NCBI GenBank assembly: GCA_004194705.1
Contig: SADC01001100.1
Span: 1 to 64,000 of the forward strand
Source of the DNA: Ditylenchus dipsaci
Lineage: Eukaryota; Nematoda; Chromadorea; Rhabditida; Anguinidae
Reading direction: 5' to 3'
Length of the DNA stretch: 64,000 nt
The notes below the pieces were generated by a model. It was not told the origin of the DNA. It was given only the letters and a program-made list of their open reading frames with translations, and made no database searches. The position numbers and the translations under genes are program-made. Below, in pieces: positions 9,437 through 19,651 of this stretch; the first letter of the stretch is position 1, and each line of letters starts with the position of its first letter.

Positions 9437-10715
9437 ATGCTGGTGACACGAGTTGCTTCACGTCTGGCTGGACTGAAAAACATTTTTCGTCAGCCAAAAA
9501 GGGCTGGCCATGGTATGTTGTGTGATTATTTCTCACTAGTCATAGCCTGACTTTTTCAACAACAAACAACAACAACGAGCAGTGGCAAAAATTCGACGTT
9601 TTTAGAACACAGGGACCAAGGCAAATTCGAAAATTTTGACCAAAATTTTTTTTTTCGAGCTCCATGCACCAAAAAAATTGTTTTTTGATTCTGAGTCGAA
9701 TGGCGTTTACAGAATTTCGAAATTCCATCATAGAAAAAAGTTATAATCGTTTAAAGTGTTCCAAAAAAATTGGCCCACCCTGTATTCACCCAGTTGATAG
9801 CTCATTAGAAACTAGAGTTTCAGGGCTACATGCTGGTGCAAAAAATAGAAAAATTGAAAATGAATAACCGAGAACAAGAAGCTTTTAAAATTTGACGGGA
9901 GATTTACATATTTTGACGGGAGATTTATACATTTTGACGGGTGTTTTCCCCTACAGCCAAAGAAAAAGTATACCGTATTTTCTCTAATAGGCCGACATGT
10001 CGGTTTATTTTTCTACCCTTCAAAAATCGTGAAAATTTTGGGTCGAACTCGACATTTTCGGGTGAAAATCCAAAATCGAAAAAGCGGAATCGATAGAGCT
10101 CGTGGGAACTAAGAAAACGCAATAAACAGCGATGTAATTTTTTTTCTTCGGACTGAGATACGGTCCCTCAAAGTAGGGGGTGTCGGTTTATTAGAGGGTG
10201 TCGGCCTATTAGAGAGAATACGGTATTTGCGGCAAAAAAGTACGTTTGCGGCAAAAAAGTAAAATCTGTTGGAGAAAAAAGCATTTTTGCGGCAAAAAAA
10301 AAAAGTAAAATCTGCGGCGAAAAAGTATTGCCCGATCTTTTATGGTCAATTTTTAAAACAGCCTGTACATGCCGTAAATATAAAAATTTACAATTTTTAT
10401 GTTAGATGTGGCTCACGGTGGCGGTCATGGTCACCACGCTCCTTTTGGTCCCACAGTCACTTACGACTATATGCCTGTGCCGTGCAAGCCCCATGGAGTA
10501 GTGTACAACCAAATGCAGAAGAAGTTCAATGTGTTTTTGGGTCTTTGTAAGCCATTTCTGAAGTATGCTTTTTAAAATTTTCAACATTGGTCCCTATTTT
10601 AGCTGTCCTCTTTACCATCGCTTCCTTTGCTGTGTGTGTTCAAGTTGATGCCTTTGGCATGAAAACTTGGAACGACCCAATTAGCTTCTCTGAGCAAAGG
10701 AAAAGCAAGGTTTAA
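9437..10715 (+). CDS. Small mitochondrial inner-membrane protein, probably a respiratory-complex subunit
   Basis: Three exons: 9437-9512, 10406-10546, 10603-10715; 109 residues with consistent splice phases (G|AT, T|CT). The start MLVTRVASRLAGLKNIFRQP is a typical amphipathic mitochondrial leader, followed by His-rich HGGGHGHHAPFG, the motif TYDYMPVPCKPHG, NQMQKKFNVFLG, one membrane span (VLFTIASFAVCVQV) and a short polar tail. This layout resembles small nuclear-encoded cytochrome oxidase subunits of nematodes, but I cannot name the subunit. A TTTGCAG acceptor about 30 bp before the ATG with no visible upstream exon suggests trans-splicing. AATAAA lies at about 10788. The first intron (893 bp) is swollen by three repeat insertions, against 56 bp for the second. 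Confidence 0.7.
9540..9783. repeat. Half of a CAGGGTGG (mariner-like) MITE
   Basis: GGCGTTTACAGAATTTCGAA through AGAAAAAAGTTAT to GGCCCACCCTGTA matches the right arm of the complete element at 55967-56329. The matching left terminus is not seen. It lies in intron 1 of the small mitochondrial gene. Confidence 0.5.
9795..9958. repeat. Dispersed repeat with tandem TTTGACGGGAGATTTA
   Basis: TAGCTCATTAGAAACTAGAG ... GGGCTACATGCTG ... CCGAGAACAAGAAG, then TTTGACGGGAGATT twice and TTTGACGGGTGTTTTCCCCT, CTACAGCC. The same order recurs at about 32870-33010, so this is a repeat family of about 150 bp. Confidence 0.55.
9973..10223. repeat. CCGTATTT-family MITE flanked by TA
   Basis: CCGTATTTTCTCTAATAGGC at the left, inverted as GCCTATTAGAGAGAATACGG at the right, with TA on both sides. 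The subterminal sequence repeats GTCGG(TT/CC)TATTAGAG. One of at least six complete copies in the window (see 18940-19941 for the autonomous-type relative). Confidence 0.75.
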
Positions 10716-10954
10716 AAACATAGGAAATAGTTGAACACCAATAAACTTTTGCTGTACTCTTAGTTTGTGCTTATTTCTGTTGCTTCAATAAAAATTTTAG
10801 GCTATTGTTCTGTATCGCAACATTTTGAGCGACCAGGAATGATTGTTTTAAAAAACCAAGAAAATGTAAAAACGGCCAGGAATCACAAAAAATCGGTTTA
10901 AAAAACAAAATCAGATTCTGACGTTTGTGGGTTTGGGTTTTAGAAACTTTCGTT

Positions 10955-11215
10955 GTTGAAAAAAGAAATTTGACTTTTTGCCTTGGCCCCAAGGTAATTT
11001 ATCCTAAAAGGGTATGTGGATGACCAGAAAAGGATTTTTTATGGTATCCCACTCTGTTTTGGTCACTGGAGCTGGGCAAAAATAACTAATATAAATATTA
11101 CTTAAATTATACTAATATATACAATAAATATGGGCATCCATGTTCCCTTCAAATACCCTTTACCTTGGTCCCCCAAGGCAAAAAGTCAAATTTTGGCCAA
11201 AAAAAATTCTTTTTA
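10955..11215. repeat. Inverted repeat around GACTTTTTGCCTTGG
   Basis: TTTGACTTTTTGCCTTGGCC at about 10969 is inverted as CAAGGCAAAAAGTCAAATTT at about 11180. The same motif is at about 29590 and in the middle of the element at 55967-56329, so it is a widespread module. Nothing coding was seen inside. Confidence 0.45.
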
Positions 11216-12041
11216 AAAATGATCGGTCGCGCCCTAAAAACATGTTTTCTACATGTTTTAGATGCTAAAACCTTGAGAAAACATCATTTTGGGTCGATTT
11301 GTTCCAGTGCCTAATCGTAGAGTCTAGCCCAGGTTTTACGGTGTCTATTTTTATCATACAAAAATGGGTACAGGTAGTCGAATATTCATTTTATTACATG
11401 CGTTGCTAATCAATATTTTCTAAAATTTTCACCAACAAGATGTGATTTGAGAGAGAGACAGAGAGAGAGAGCTGAGCAATCAGATGTTTTTTGTGTACAC
11501 AGGCAATTTCAAGTGCCTCTACTTCTATTCTACGTCAATACTAGGTAGCTTTTATTTCACTAAAAAACCTGTATTGCATGCGAATTTCATAGCGCATTGT
11601 ACAATGCTACGCCAAATAAGACACTTTTTTGAAATTTATTCGAGCATGACTCAATTAAATTAATATTGATAGTCCATGAATTCGCCGTTTTTTCCTTTCT
11701 ATGAATTGTCAAATAAGTTTTGTTTTTTAAACCTTAGCTTTTATAAAAATCATCTGCTCTTTCACTATGAAGCTCATATGTGGAGGGAATGAAGTTATAC
11801 GAAGAAGTAAAAACGAATTCTGGGTCATCTTAATTTTATGTCGTGATAAATTTGCACGTTACCTTTGCTGAACTTCCATATAAAAAAATTAAGGATTCCT
11901 TTTTTAACTCTTGATTTCCCGAGCATGATAATGCATAATTGGATGCGGAATTTCGCGCTGAACACTATGGTGTTTCTCGTTTGAAAAATTTTAGATAAAA
12001 AAGTTTTATAGGGTAATACTTAAATCTAGTACAAAAATACT
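11216..12041. other. Gene-free interval
   Basis: AT-rich sequence without a recognisable exon or long inverted repeat; contains a short GAGA-rich tract at about 11449-11473. I see nothing functional in it. Confidence 0.4.
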
Positions 12042-12043
12042 TA

Positions 12044-12543
12044 CAGTCAAACCTCGTTATAAGATACACCCAGGGACAGACCTCAGCTGTATCTTATAAC
12101 GAGGTGTATCTTATATAGAGGGTGTATCATAAGTCCTGGTAGAGGACTTACATATTTCATTTGATAACTCCTGAAAAGGACTTACATGATACTAATAATA
12201 AGTCCTTGTACAGGACTTACATGAAACAACTACTAAGTCCTGCTGCAGGACTTAGCAGAACAAAAAGCTTTCCGCAACAAAAAGTTGAAAAATTTGCACT
12301 AAAAATGGCGGCAATTCAAAAATTTTGTATATTTTTATGGACTGTATCTTATATCGAGTGACATTTTATTGAACGGGATCAAGCTCAGGTGTATCTTATA
12401 ACGAGGTGTATCTTGTATCGAGTGTATCTTATATAGAGGGTTCATTTGCCTTAATTTAGTTCAGACCAACCAAATCTTCTTTAGGTGTATCTTATAACGA
12501 GGTGTATCTTATATCGGGTGTATCTTATAACGAGGTTTGACTG
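12044..12543. repeat. Pogo-type element with GGTGTATCTTATAACGAGGT arrays
   Basis: CAGTCAAACCTCGTTATAAG at the left, inverted as CTTATAACGAGGTTTGACTG at the right, flanked by TA. Subterminal GTGTATCTTATA(A/T)CGAG motifs repeat at least three times per side. The central part repeats AAGTCCT(T/G)..AGGACTTA palindromes. Ends of this type are characteristic of pogo/Tigger transposons. No transposase remains. Confidence 0.7.
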
Positions 12544-13000
12544 TATTTCTAATACCAAAATACTTTTTTATAGAACCAAAAATTAACATTTATAGAAAAA
12601 CTCTTTGTGAAGTCAAAGATTTTTTCTTGACACATGAACGTGTAGCCCTAAATCTCAGCTTTCTAACTAGACTTTAATTTCCTGTGAAAGATTTCAAAGA
12701 TATGAAGATTTTGAGCTTTGTATGAAGTAACTTTTTCGACCAAGTTCCTCTGTTCAGACCCCTAAATCTCCACCTTTTTAAATCTTTTACTGAAAAAAGA
12801 TATATTGTTGAGTAGCTGAGATTCAGGGCTACACGATAGTTGAAACAAATTCAGAAGTGTACCTACAAAGTGAGGAGAAAAAGAGAAAAGTTCAAAAAGT
12901 GAATATTTTGGTACTAGAATGAAATATTTTGGTACTAGAAAAAAGTACCACCTCTTTTTATATGCTGAAGATTTTTTCAAGATGTAAATTGCATCAATCA

Positions 13001-13140
13001 CCGTATTTCCTCTAATAGAGCCCCCCGGAGCTATATTTTTTGGATGCCCAGAAATCTTGAACTTATAAATCAAAATGGCCCTAACTCTGAAGTTCAAGTC
13101 AAAAAAAAAAGAACAAGGGGCTCTATTACAGCAAATACGG
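13001..13140. repeat. CCGTATTT-family MITE (GAGCCCC subtype)
   Basis: CCGTATTTCCTCTAATAGAG and inverted CTCTATTACAGCAAATACGG. The interior contains GGCCCTAACTCTGAAG, shared in form with 55326-55486 and 61191-61328, so these three belong to one subfamily. Confidence 0.7.
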
Positions 13141-13239
13141 TAGTTATTTGGGTACTTATTTACTCAGGGGGGTCCCTAGGTAGTCTTAGGCTCAGATTTA
13201 GGGAAGGGTATTAGAAAAATCTCAAACATGTTTTCATTA

Positions 13240-13383
13240 CAGTCGAGTCTCGATTTAACGATCACCCTGGGACCGACCCAGGTGATCGTTAAATCGAGAG
13301 TGATCGTTGAATCGAGGGGTAATTTGACGGAATTTATTATTGAAGGGACCGATCCAGGTGATCGTTAAATCGAGACTCGACTG
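13240..13383. repeat. Short pogo-type MITE
   Basis: CAGTCGAGTCTCGATTTAAC at the left and its inverse GTTAAATCGAGACTCGACTG at the right, TA on both sides, and tandem GGTGATCGTTAAATCGAGA motifs. Only 144 bp, with no coding capacity. Confidence 0.75.
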
Positions 13384-13566
13384 TACTTCTTTTTTACTCA
13401 GAAAAACACATTACAGTCCGTCCTAACATACGCTGGCCTACCCTGCCTTAGCCTAAGCCTAAGACTTTACCTAGGTGCCCCCCCTCGAAGTACATAAGTG
13501 CCGTTATTTGCCTGGTGTCATAAAAACTTACTGACAAGGGAACATCAACAGTGGGTAACGCTGATA

Positions 13567-15117
13567 TACAGTTGCGGACAATTGATAGCGGACGGCACGT
13601 TTATTATTAGACTTACTGTTTTTTCGTAAAAATTTTTAAATGCTTTTAAAAATCGCGATAGGCAGGTTTGCAGAGCGCTTAAAGGGCTACAATTATAGCC
13701 TACTACTTGTTATAAAAATATCAATTTTGTGCGATTGCTTGAGGCGGTTTGGAAACCCCCTCGTTTTTTCTCCCGACAATTGATAGCGGACGATTTTTTT
13801 TTCAAGCTGATTGATTTAAATTTTTTATATATTGTCAACTTTTAATGACTATTTGTAAGCCCTGTTCCTCAGCTACAATTTGGTATATCAAACTTTTTTG
13901 AATTATTATACGGAAAATTATGACCATAAAAATAAAAGTGTCGATTTCTAGTCAAATTAAAATAAAATGTAAGGAAAATGGTTGTTTGACCACATAATTA
14001 AGAGGTTTTCTCGAAATTTTAAAAATCGAAATTTGCGCCCTTTTGCATTTTTTGAAAGCTCTATGATTTCTCTACAAAATGACATTTTGGCGCTACTTGC
14101 ATATACCCCCCCCCCAAAATCAACTTTTTTTAAAATGTTCCCAAACACCCTATATCGACTCAAAATCGCCTCAGGAGTTCATAAAAGACATTATTTTAAG
14201 TTCTGGTAAATAAAAAATCGAGTTTCTGGACCACCGAAAAGTACCAATTTTGACCGTTTTCGAAGGGATTTAAGGCTGTATTAGGGTGGAAATAGACTAA
14301 AAAGGGGCCAATTTTGAACGAAAAGGAAGATGTTGAACATAGTTTTGTTGACTGGGGACTACCGCATAAATAAACTCTGGTATGCATACATTTTTATGCA
14401 TCCAGAGTCACTTTCGAGTGATTTGCGTCTAAGGTATGTGGGTGTGCGCATCTCAACCCCAAGCAACCAAGCCACCTGCGCCCCGAAGGGGTCGCAAGGG
14501 GCTTGCTTGGTTAGAGATGCGCGCACTCACTTACCTTAGACATAATTCCGAGCCAGACTCTTGAACAAAAATGCATTTAGAGACTGTTTTTGCCCAGCTC
14601 CAGTGACCAAAACATGATAAAACAGGTGAAAAGTTAAAATTCAAAAGTGCCCAAAACTCAATTTTTTATTGACCAGAACTTAAAAATAATGTCTTTTTTG
14701 AACTCCTGAGGCGATTTTGAGTCGATATAGGGTGTTTTAAAACACTTTTTAAAAAAGTTTATTTGGGGGGGGAGGGGGTATATGCAAGTAGCGTCGACAT
14801 TTTGATCGTTGTCGTAGGACCACTCTGCACTGAGATACAGATAGGTTGAATTTGAAAACCCTGAAAAAGTGCCGTTTTGCCTTATTTTAAGCCATTTTTC
14901 AGAGTTTTCAAATTCAACCAACGAGGGGGTTTCCAAACCGCCTCAAGCAATCGCACAAAATTGATATTTTTATAACAAGTAGTAGGCTATAATTGTAGCC
15001 CTTTAAGCGCTCTGCAAACCTGCCTATCGCGATTTTTAAAAGCATTTAAAAATTTTTACGAAAAAACAGTAAGTCTAATAATAAACGTGCCGTCCGCTAT
15101 CAATTGTCCGCAACTGT
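13567..15117. mobile_element. DNA element with ~200-bp terminal inverted repeats, flanked by TA
   Basis: CAGTTGCGGACAATTGATAG at the left is inverted at the right, and the arms match for roughly 200 bp (13569-13775 against 14919-15115) including TTGTGCGATTGCTTGAGGCG. TA flanks both ends. The interior has no transposase; it holds a further inverted repeat whose arms include GCGCTACTTGCATATACCCC (about 14091) and GTATATGCAAGTAGCG (about 14777), with the hairpin at 14427-14545 between them. Nested insertion of one non-autonomous element into another is the simplest reading. Confidence 0.65.
14427..14545. repeat. Strong hairpin repeat, copy 1 (GC-rich, GCGCATCTC arms)
   Basis: CTAAGGTA...GCGCATCTCAACC pairs with GGTTAGAGATGCGC...TTACCTTAG, and an inner stem closes on GCCCCGAAGGGG. 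A second copy lies at 30262-30362 with the core fold kept but different bases in the stem. Could be a foldback element or a structured RNA; no promoter seen. Confidence 0.5.
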
Positions 15118-15244
15118 AGATATGAGTAATACACCGTTCAATAGCCCCTCTCATGCTGAATCACGTGGTGTATGCTGTTACGGCTAACTTCTAAAAAAAG
15201 TTGGGTCAGCATGACAGTCGATTTACTTGTGGAAGTGTAATCAA

Positions 15245-15675
15245 AAAAATCGGACAAAACGGAAAAATGCCCGCGTTTGGGGAAAAAGTGCCCGCGATTT
15301 TTCGTTCTAGTCAAAAAGGCGAAAAAGTGCCCCCTTTTTGTGAAAATGTACCCGCGTTTTGTGAAAATGTGCCCGCTTTTTTGTGAAACCGCTCTATAAC
15401 AAGGGCTGAGTCTGCATTTTTGGCAACCGTATAATATACTATACATTTACTGCAAAATACTGCAGTTTCAGCTTCATGAATTACGCTCATATAAAGCATA
15501 ATGAATATAACAGGTAAATCCAGAAGCGGGCATTTTTTCACAAAAAGATGGCACTTTTTCAAAAAAGCGGGCACTTTTTCGAAAAAAACGGGCACATTTT
15601 CGAAAAAACGGGAACATTTTCACAAAGTGCGGGCACTTTTTCCCCAAACGCGGGCATTTTTCCGTATCGTCCAAA
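15245..15675. repeat. Foldback with tandem GTGCCCGC-TTTTT motifs
   Basis: Left arm repeats AA(A/G)TGCCCGCGTTTxGxGAAAA four to five times, right arm carries the inverse (GCGGGCACTTTTTCxxAAA). Left GACAAAACGGAAAAATGCCC pairs roughly with right GGGCATTTTTCCGTATCGTC. The overlapping 'ORFs' here are translations of this array, not genes. Confidence 0.65.
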
Positions 15676-15679
15676 AAAT

Positions 15680-16809
15680 ATGATTTCATATGATTTCATC
15701 GAAAATTTGAGGTTTGTCTTGGTCCCCCTTAAATTAGCAAAGAAAATGATAAAAAAAATTCCTTCCAAAGTTATGGCTTCTGTAATTTAGGTCACTATAA
15801 TTTGCCTTCATTGCAGTGCAAACTGACAATTTGGAAATTTAACACCGAATTCGTATTTAGTGTAGTTGATTTGCTTATATGTTCTTGCAGCAAATAAGTC
15901 AGTGACAAATTTTTCTCGAGACAAAAATTATTTGAACATTTAAACAGATTCAATATTGCAATTTAATATGAAATTAACAGTTTTAAAAAATCTTTACTAT
16001 ATAAAAAGTTATGAATACTTTCTCTTCTTTCATGCCAACACAAAAATTTGGAGACTTCAAATTTTCAGAAAGCTCTAGAAAAAATGACTGAGGTAAATCA
16101 GTATTTTAGGGCGTGATATCAATTATAGCCAGAATTAATTCGAAATCATTGTGGACAAAATTAGCGTGGTCCCGGGCGAATTCGAATTCCGCAAATTGCT
16201 GTGCTTATCAAGTTTCATGGTCCTTCGATGTGGTTCTTATAAAAGTTTCAAACTATTTTTTAGAAAAATATTTTTAACCTAAAACAGTTTGCGTTTTTGA
16301 ATATCAGTTTAAGTTGAAGTTTTGACTGCATTTAATATAGCAACATAACTTTTATTCTACACAATATTATGAAATATATTTCATGTTAAACCAACCTCTG
16401 TACAGTTTATAAATTCAGATAAGTTTTTATTCCAACGATACAGCAAAAACCTATTTTAAGCTAATTGCATAACTACTCCTAGATTGCAAGGCAATGTGTA
16501 CATTAATTATCAAGGAATTTATGATATTGTCTTCAATTACTTTTTTTATGGTTGTAGGCGGTGATTCGCTTCACGCGAATACTTTACATTTACAGGTTTT
16601 TGTTTGATAATTTAAATTCTACTTTTACTGCACATAACGACCGATTAAAACAAATTCGTAATATTGAAATGCGGTGCAAAAGTGGCATGTCGTTGTTTTG
16701 TGAAGCTGCAATAATCCGGAAACTTGTCATACCATTGTCTAAAAGTGAGACAATTGAAAATTGTCTTACCTTTTTTCGATGTTTAATTTTTTTTGCAATT
16801 CTATACTTC
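15680..16809. other. Gene-free interval
   Basis: AT-rich, without recognisable exons, splice-site series or long inverted repeats. Confidence 0.4.
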
Positions 16810-16813
16810 TTAA

Positions 16814-17046
16814 AGGGGCATGCCCGTGCGTTAAGGCGCGAACCAGCAGTTTTTTTCGAATTTTTTCGAATCCTTCCATTTTTCACTCGTTCTGCGTCAA
16901 ATCTGATATAGATGACTTTATACTGCTTTTAAAAACTAGACAGAAAACTTAAAAAATCTAGACCAGAATGAATGTAAAAATCTATCGAGAAAGAAATGAA
17001 CTGCTGGTTCATGCCTTTTCTCCCCATCGGGCACGATCATGCCCCT
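16814..17046. repeat. AGGGGCATGCC MITE with TTAA target duplication, copy 1
   Basis: TTAA|AGGGGCATGCCCGTGCG at the left and CATGCCCCT|TTAA at the right: exact TTAA on both sides, as in piggyBac-type elements. The interior (GCGTCAAATCTGATATAGATGAC, TTAAAAACTAGACAGAAAAC) recurs at 54633-54858 and 56425-56600. Confidence 0.7.
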
Positions 17047-17196
17047 TTAAATCAGAACACATTAAGTCAAACTCTGATTTAAAGATCAGCCTTGGAACCG
17101 GCTGTATGGGATTGTTAAAACGGGTGATAGTTAAGTCGAGAGATATATTTTCCCTAAAAGCATGTTTTTCATATTTTACATATCGAGTTTTTCATA

Positions 17197-17429
17197 CCGT
17201 ATTTTCTCTAATTAGGTGGCCCCCTCGACTTTGAAGACCTATACCACAGCGCAGAGATTTTTTTGGCAAGGGTGTTTATCTCATTTTCTTAACTCCCACG
17301 TACTCTACCGATTCCGCTTTTTAGATTTAGAATCTTCACCCAAAAAATCTTGAGATCGACCTTAAATTTGCTATATTTTCGGGCATCCAAAAAATAAGGC
17401 GGCTGGTCGCCTTATTTAACGAAATACGG
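17197..17429. repeat. CCGTATTT-family MITE (GGTGGCC subtype)
   Basis: CCGTATTTTCTCTAATTAGG at the left; GCCTTATTTAACGAAATACGG inverted at the right (first 20: CCGTATTTCGTTAAATAAGG); TA flanks. The interior includes GATTCCGCTTTTTAGATTTAG, also seen in form at 9973-10223. Confidence 0.7.
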
Positions 17430-17748
17430 TATTTAACACCGTAACATTTTTCAAAAAACCTAAGTTATGTTAACAAATGGTACTACAACTATGTAAAACA
17501 GGACAAAACTTAAACGCCTTCGGCTTGACAACCCTACTCACAACGTCTTTAGATAAGGTATTATGAGCGTTTCAGAACGCCATGTACCCTCAATGTACCC
17601 CCAAACTTGAGCATCGATTTTCATTTCGATATTTTCTCGGATTCAGATGGATCCCTGATACAAATGTCTAAGCCGGTACAAGAAAACATTTCAAAAATTA
17701 CAATGTCATGATTTTAAATAGTGCACATTCTCAATAGAAGTATACAAA

Positions 17749-18414
17749 GTGAAGCTGATTTTTCAAAAAATTTTATTGATGAAATTACTTAAATATTTTT
17801 TTTTAATAACTAAAAGGCATTACTTAGGAGTAAACATGTCAAAACATAAATCACCAGAAGTTTATCATAAACCTTTTGAAGTAGTGGATGAGCCTGTGGA
17901 CCCCTTGTTTTTCAAGATTAAAGAGCAGTACAATAGAATCTTACTGGCTCAAAAGAATACGTCTAGTTTTTACAACCACAATATTTGGTCTGGATTGATT
18001 GGTAACAATCATATCGTTAACTGGTCTATAAAGTCTATTGAACAATGGGCTCAGTTTTTTGTGCAAAATAAAGATAAGCAAAAAGCGGAGAAATATTTGC
18101 CAGAAGCAGTAGCTGTTATAATAAGAGCAACTGAGCTTACAATGAAGGAAAAGCCAAGCGGTGAACAAATAATTTCATTGCTTGTCTTGCTAAACAAAGA
18201 GAAACCACAAGGAAGGATCATAGAGATGGGCAAAAGAGAAGAAATTTCGACCATTTCTGCAATGTTAGCTACTATTTTGGCTTTAAAAGGAGAGAAAGTG
18301 GATATTATTTACAATCTACCTAAAACAGCTGAACAGGATGCTCACAAATGGGCGCAATATTTTCAAGTAAGTGATGCAGTTAGTCAAATCAGCAGTGTTT
18401 TATCATCTGTTTAA
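17749..18414 (+). pseudogene. SecA-like DEAD-helicase fragment 1 (N-terminal ATPase part)
   Basis: An intronless ORF of 221 codons; a start at the internal Met (MSKHKSPEVYHKP, about 17836) is as likely. It contains VNWSIKSIEQWAQFF, EQIISLLVLLN, GRIIEMGKREEISTISAMLA, LKGEKVDIIYNLPKTAEQDA. In SecA-like ATPases this region reads like GxGEGK(S/T) followed by AMLA...ALxGxxVDI...LAxRDA, so the Walker A lysine environment is visibly degraded (GKREEIS). This is the first of five colinear pieces of one gene. Such SecA-like proteins with TPR tails are known to me mainly from intracellular bacteria and from invertebrates, so acquisition from a bacterium is inferred, not shown. Confidence 0.6.
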
Positions 18415-18514
18415 AAACCAAAAAGTTGTTTGACGCTTATCGTTTGTATAGAAATTTAATTTAAAAATTTAACAAATAGAGGAGAGGGTGGGGATCAGGG
18501 TGGTATACTTCACG

Positions 18515-18775
18515 ATTACCTCAGCCATTAGCCTCAGCCGGCTGAGGTCCGCAAAACGCCAAATATTTGATGCGATTTGATTCCTCAGCCGGCTGAGGTC
18601 TGAAAATTTTCCTCAGCCGGATCGAAAATTTCACCTCAGCCTCATCCTCAGCCGGCTGAGGTCTAAAAATTCACCTCAGCCGTCAGCCGGGCCCAAAATT
18701 TTACCTCAGCCATCAGCCTCAGCCGGCTGATGGCTGAGTTTAACCTCAGCCGTTGAGGACCCCACCCTGGTAGGG
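18515..18775. repeat. CCTCAGCCGGCTGAGG palindromic array
   Basis: The 16-bp palindrome CCTCAGCCGGCTGAGG and variants recur at least six times, separated by short AAAATTT-type spacers. Each copy is its own inverse. It lies directly after SecA-like fragment 1 and is part of the material that interrupts that gene. Confidence 0.7.
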
Positions 18776-19146
18776 ATGAAACCAAGTAGTTCCAAAGATT
18801 AGGCGAACCGAGTAACTGTTTAGAATTTGCATTCTTGCTATTACATAGTTGCGACTTACAAGTTAATTTGATACAATTTTTAAGTGTTGTACCGCAATTT
18901 TCTTCTCTCCGTAAATTCACTAGCAAACAACTGTATATACCGTATTCTCTCTAATAGACGGGTCGACCCGTCTATTTTCCAACCCCCCTCGTGGGGGACC
19001 CGTCTATTAGAGAGGACCCTTCTAATAGAGAGGACCCGTCTATTTTTCGACCTCAGGCTTTAAAGGAACCGAAAAAAAATTTACCGCATTCGGATACATT
19101 ATCTTTCTTGCATTTTTTATTGCAAAATAACTCAAATCAATACTTT

Positions 19147-19330
19147 TTAACACTCGATAAAAACATCACTATTATTCATATCTTTTGCTTCTTCCTCGCT
19201 TAGATCAAGTTCTTGAAAGAACACAACCATTTCTTTTTCTTCTCGAGCCAAACAAAGCTTTTCACGACCACTTGGAACTGGGCCGTCTTCCTTGAAGCAA
19301 TGAATGATGCCGTCCTCACTTCCATCTAGC
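19147..19330 (-). pseudogene. Pogo transposase C-terminal fragment
   Basis: Reads ALDGSEDGIIHCFKEDGPVP, SGREKLCLAREEKEM, VVFFQELDLSEEEAK, ending IEC and TAA. The ALDGSED...IHCFKEDG motif followed by an acidic tail is what I expect at the C-terminus of pogo-type transposases. The central DDE region is absent. Confidence 0.55.
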
Positions 19331-19415
19331 GCACTGGTGACTCCGCAGACCTATTACTCGCTTTGCTCCTTTCCTGGAAGAGATACTTATAGTACACCAG
19401 TATTTTCCGAAAATA

Positions 19416-19651
19416 TTACTTTTGATTGCGAAGTTCTATTTCTCGCTTCACCCACTCTTGAATCCTTGACTGCGTGACATCAAATTTCTTGGCAGCCGAA
19501 CGCTTGGAATACTTTTGAATAAGCGACTGCTTCCAGTTTCTTGCCAATTGAGTGAGCTTTGCGTTTCCGAGACACACGAAATTCCTCATTTGTATTTTGG
19601 CCATCCACGTTTGATTCGCCATTTGTTATTGTGCACTCTTCTTCACTCATT
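19416..19651 (-). pseudogene. Pogo transposase N-terminal DNA-binding domain, frameshifted
   Basis: One frame reads MSEEECTITNGES...RKRKAHSIGKKLEAVAYSK, then continuity moves to the next frame with KRSAAKKFDVTQSRIQEWVK and REIELRNQK. This is the CENP-B/pogo-type helix-turn-helix (helix, SAAKKFxVxxSRIQEW). A single-base shift separates the two halves. The exact start is taken as the first Met of the upstream frame, near 19651. Confidence 0.6.

Noticed and set aside
15138..15768. Several overlapping ORFs of 60-100 codons on both strands
   Set aside because: All translate the tandem GTGCCCGCTTTTT foldback; Phe/Lys-rich repeats in every frame are repeat translation.
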